Shown here piece by piece: positions 60,325 through 64,000 of a stretch of 64,000 nucleotides of DNA. The translations under genes and the position numbers were made by a program. Source of the DNA: Lophius americanus. Its lineage: Eukaryota > Chordata > Actinopteri > Lophiiformes > Lophiidae. Numbering within the stretch: the stretch's first letter is position 1; the number at the start of each line of letters is the position of its first letter. The DNA lies in the NCBI GenBank assembly GCA_037951165.1, contig JBBDHG010000124.1, forward strand, positions 2,667,001 through 2,731,000. Reading direction: 5' to 3'. The notes under the pieces were generated by a model. It saw only the letters and a program-made list of their open reading frames with translations. It was not told the DNA's origin and did not search any database.

Positions 60325-63170
60325 ATGAAGACGGTCCTGGTCCTCTCCATCCTCCTCTGTGCTGCCTTTGCAGGTCAGATCATTCAGACGCACATTAGGA
60401 TCCATGTTCTCAGGAGCTCTTCTCTAACATGCTGTTCTTGTTGTGGTTCCCTCTGCAACTCCAGCTGAAGAAAAAGCTCCAGGTCAGTATTGAAGCTCTT
60501 TGTTTGAACACACAGTCAGTCAGACGTGCTTCTATCTGACTCCAACATTCATGTGGTCCTTCCACAGGAGCAGCAGTGGAGGTTGTGAAAGAAGAAGTGG
60601 CTGCTGCACCAGGTGAGTCTCTTCTCTGAAGGTCCTTCAGGTGATGTCAGGATGGAGATTCTCTGCACACAGAGAGACTTTTGTGCCTAAAATAAACCCA
60701 GTTGTGGTTAAAATGTGAATCTCTGGAGGCTGAGAAGTGCAGCTCTATGAATGCAGGTGGATTTGATCGTTGGGGGAGCAGGGACGGCCAGGTTGGCTGT
60801 TTCACCTGCAGGACTGATGACATCATTCTGAGCTGCGGCCTAATCTGCTCATGCTAATGAGTTCCTGTTAGCATGATGTCATAGCTTGAGGTCTGATGAA
60901 GCTGTTGGTGTTTCAGAGATGGAGAACATGATGATGGAGACAGAAGATTTGAAAGAAGTTCTGCCAGAAGATTCTGTTCCTGTTCTTGGAGACGGTAATC
61001 AGACAGGACTTTTATATAAAACGTGTTTATTTAGACTCACATCTAGACATATGAGGAAAGTTACTGTGGTATCCTTGACCACTGTTAAAGAAACTTAATG
61101 CATTTTCCCTGAAAAACAAAAAAGTTGACAGAGACAAAATTCAAGTGCAATTTGACTAATCTCATTTTCACCAATATCTTAGGTCTTTATTTCCAACTCC
61201 TACTAGTGTTTCGCTCCTTCAGAGCAGGAGGACCATCAGGGTATTTCTGCAGGTGTCTGCAAGTTACTCCTCTCTCTCTTCTGTCTCTCTGCAGCTCGCA
61301 ATAACTTCTGTCCAGACCACTGGACCCACCAAGGCTCTCGCTGCTACGTCTTCGTCAGTAGTAGCTTGAGCTGGTACAAAGCTAAGGTAGTGATACGCTA
61401 ACACCTCTATGCTAAGCTAACACTTGTTCTATAACACGGAGGCTTAGAGACTCTGGACGGTGATGGTTTCTGTTGGTAGGTCAGGAACTCAACACACTTC
61501 CATGTAGAGGACGAAGGTGAAGACTTGAAATGTTACAAAGACGCCTCTGTGCTTCCTCTGTCCAACAGGAGCACTGCCAAATCCTGGGAGCTCACCTGGC
61601 CTCGGCCACCAACCCCAGAGAGTACGCCTTCCTCCAGCAGATGACAAAGACAGCTGGTCAGAGCATGGCATGGATGGGAGGCTTCAACGTGCAGGTATGA
61701 ATTCATGAAGAATCACCAGGTCCAGACCAGGTCCGGTCCAGAGACTTTCACGAGATTCCTGACACTCTTGCTCTTTGTCTCTCAGGGAACCTGGATGTGG
61801 AGCGACGGTGAAGGTTTCTATTACAACAACTGGTACTCCTCCTCCACCCCCAGCACCAACTCCTGCTTGTTCTTACGCTCCTCCTGTAAGTCCTCCTGTT
61901 AGTTTTGGTCCGATAGAGACATCGTCTTTATCCTGTTTGTTTACTCAGAGGGGAAACGACATGAAGGAAACATAATAATAATAATACATTTAATTTATAA
62001 TGCACTTAACATGAAGACATCTTTGTCAAAGCCTGACTTTAAGTCAAGGGAACATTCACCAAACTAGTGACGTTTTTAGAAGGTGCTCTCTTTCTACATG
62101 TTTTGATATGTGATCCAGATCAGGGAGAACCAGAATCTTTTTTAATCTTCATTAACTTCAGTTTGTACAGAAAGCAGCAGCCAGATTCTTCACCAAAGCC
62201 AAACAGAGAGACGTTATTCCTCCCGTTTCAGCCTCCCGTCATCGGCTTGCGGTCACTTTTAGAAATGATTTCAGAATTTTGTCGATAACTTTTAAGGTCT
62301 GTTCTGGACTCACTCTGAAATACATCAAAGGTGATGTCCTGACTCATTACATCGAAACCTGAGGTCCTTTCAGCCGTCCTTTAATCCAGGCTAAGGACCA
62401 AGGAAGGCCAGGTCTTCTCAAGCTCTCTGGAATAATCCTGATGGGATCAGACTGTTATGATCCATAACCTCTTTTGAATCGGGTTTTAAACACATCTCTA
62501 AGAATGCACTTTAGGGGGTCTTGGTCCAAATGTTGCTGTATTTACTGAATTTAAATGTAACTGGGAGCGTTGTGAGTCAAAGGAGACTTATTCCCCGTTT
62601 AGATGACACTTCCTCTTCTTCTTTCAGTTATTCCCCTTCGGGGTCGCCACAACGGATCCTCCCATCCTAATTTAAAGCCGGTACATTGCTAACTTATGGA
62701 ACCTGGCAGTTGTTATTAATCCGGCCAATGACCAATACGGTTTGAAATCAGTTTTATGTTGCGCATGTTTACTTAGCATAGGTTTTACGCCGGAAACAAC
62801 CCTCCCCATTTATCTGGGCTTGGGTCCGCCTTAGAAGTTCACTGGCTTCTGACCCCTCGTTGGCTTAGTTCCCCATTTAGGTGACACCAATTAGATTGCT
62901 ATCTTGTGCAGAGATGGAAATTGAAGCTTTGGAACCTCAGATCAAAAACGTACATTTCAGGCCGCCAAAATGTTGTTGTAATTAAAATTGTCCATTTGTC
63001 ATCCATGCAAATATAAAATTAGACTTTTAATAAAGGGAAGAGAGTAAAACATGAATTACTACAATTAATGATGTTTCTTTTTGTTAAATCTAATCTCAGA
63101 TGGATGGGGAAACTACAACTGTAACCACGCACAAAGCTTCATCTGCTCCAAGGACCCTTTCAGCTGTTAA
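60325..63170 (+). CDS. Secreted C-type lectin, copy E (L51, exon 3 acceptor broken)
   Basis: Coding exons are 60302-60373 (ATG 60325), 60459-60482, 60568-60612, 60917-60994, 61295-61386, 61569-61694, 61786-61885 and 63100-63170. The acceptor before exon 3 reads CTGCAA instead of CTGCAG (base 60458). Two outcomes keep the frame. One uses the AG six bases inside exon 3 (CTCCAG), losing Pro18-Ala19. The other skips the 24-nt exon, losing eight pro-segment residues. Val51 is Leu (GTG to TTG). The lectin domain is identical to copies A and B. It is probably still functional as a secreted lectin with a shorter pro-segment, but mis-splicing could reduce output. Confidence 0.85.
62165..62362 (+). mobile_element. 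L2-like LINE fragment in intron 8, unit E
   Basis: Carries the C-type variants (AACAGAGAGACG, CCCGTTTCAG), although the rest of this gene is B-like. Confidence 0.6.
62623..62872. repeat. Teleost repeat in intron 8, unit E
   Basis: As at 8551, with a private TTATCTGGGC change. Confidence 0.55.
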
Positions 63171-63348
63171 CTTGGAGCCTTGGGAAGGACCCGCCGGGAT
63201 CTTTCTTCTGTTTGAATCCAAACCATCAACTTTGTTGTGTCTCAGTGATTTATTTACACTTTCTTGTTTTGTTTTCTTAAGAGTGTGAAATGATAAAATG
63301 TTAAAAAGTGAAAAGTACTTTTTGTTTGTGATTGATGATGTTTGATAA

Positions 63349-63354
63349 AATAAA
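63349..63354 (+). terminator. Lectin gene E poly(A) signal
   Basis: AATAAA, 179 bp after the stop codon. Confidence 0.75.
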
Positions 63355-63883
63355 TGTTATAAGAACAGAATAATGTCAGATCTTCCTTGTGACCTGAGTG
63401 GTAATCTGAGTCATTCCAGAGGAAAGAAACCAACAGACGGATGGTTCAGGATGTAGAACTGAACAAGTTACCATTAAACTACCTGGAAGACTGGACCTTA
63501 AAAAGAGTCCATCAGAACACTTGTCACAGCTTCAGGACCTGGTTGTTACTCTAATCATCATCATGTTCAGTATTAGTTTACAGCAACATTATCAAGTGAT
63601 ACATTTCATTTATGACTCTATAGTATCATTAGAAGGAAAAATATAACGCTCAGTATCATGCTGATATATTTGGATGACATGTCTTGTCTAATAACTGTTT
63701 GATTCAGTTTCTATGTGATACCCTGGGAAAGAACGTTACATGTTTTGGAAAGTGAAGTCCAATACAAACATATCATTCGCATATACACACAAACATGATC
63801 CTTAGTCTAACTACATAAAACTATATCATTAGCCTATACAGACACACATGATCTTTAGTCTAAAAACCACAGTTTCAAAACCA

Positions 63884-64000
63884 TTTCTCATCCCGGCCGC
63901 TTCACACTCGGCTTTAAATCATCACAGTGCGAGCTAGAGGTCAGTATTTGAATGTGCCAATAGCACCACATCATCCGAAAAAAGCAGAGACGGGACCCTA
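63884..64000 (-). mobile_element. Internally deleted APE/RT LINE, unit E (cut by window end)
   Basis: The 3' end of the same LINE, including the FSDD box. The rest lies outside the window. Confidence 0.8.

Larger units (their letters stand above)
54024..64000 (+). repeat. Tandem array unit E (partial, ~9.98 kb)
   Basis: Fifth unit, cut off by the window end inside the minus-strand LINE. The 5' half is B-like and the last lectin intron is C/D-like. Private features are a 40-bp retroposon tail at 56343-56382 and a splice-acceptor change at 60458. Confidence 0.95.

Noticed and set aside
1..64000. The five units as an assembly artefact
   Set aside because: Each unit carries private indels (a 670-bp LINE fragment in D, a 40-bp tail in E, a 16-bp deletion in B, a 12-bp deletion in A) and the variants are mosaic. 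Simple duplication of one contig would not give this. Haplotype mixing cannot be wholly excluded.
1..64000. CRISPR arrays, operons, tRNA or rRNA genes
   Set aside because: None seen. The repeats are 13 kb units or simple microsatellites, and the genes are spliced eukaryotic genes.

Overview
This window is eukaryotic and almost certainly from a ray-finned (teleost) fish. It has spliced genes with GT-AG introns, a TATA box and AATAAA signals, and many non-LTR retrotransposon remnants of types common in fish. The species cannot be named from the sequence. The coding potential of interest is one small secreted C-type lectin gene, present five times in the same orientation.

The whole 64 kb is a head-to-tail tandem array of a ~13.3 kb unit: A 1-13324, B 13325-26680, C 26681-40039, D 40040-54023 (longer because of a private insertion), and E 54024 to the window end (cut off). 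Copies look about 98-99% identical by eye. Both window ends lie inside the array, so it continues on both sides.

Each unit is laid out in the same order. First comes a decayed minus-strand copy of the lectin 5' exons, facing a short plus-strand exon-2 fragment. Next come a minus-strand L2-like LINE fragment, about 2.4 kb of unassigned and AT-rich DNA, and a nested interspersed repeat. MITE-like sequence and a perfect 22-bp palindrome follow, then a compact promoter (18-bp palindrome, AP-1/ARE-like site, TATA box). The lectin gene has nine exons, with two retroelement pieces inside its last intron. Downstream are an internally deleted minus-strand APE/RT LINE, an AT-rich stretch, and a 5'-truncated minus-strand LINE 3' end with two TG microsatellites.

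The lectin is 194 residues: a 16-residue signal peptide, an acidic Met-rich pro-segment encoded by three frame-neutral mini-exons (24, 45 and 78 nt), and one C-type lectin-like domain. It resembles fish ladderlectin, nattectin and type II antifreeze-like proteins. The residues expected for canonical calcium and sugar binding are replaced, and there is an extra C-terminal cysteine. Between copies the protein differs only by H77R (C and D) and V51L (E). E also has a broken splice acceptor before exon 3. The shared patterns of differences show mosaic units shaped by unequal exchange or gene conversion. All family names come from recognising motifs, with no database search.
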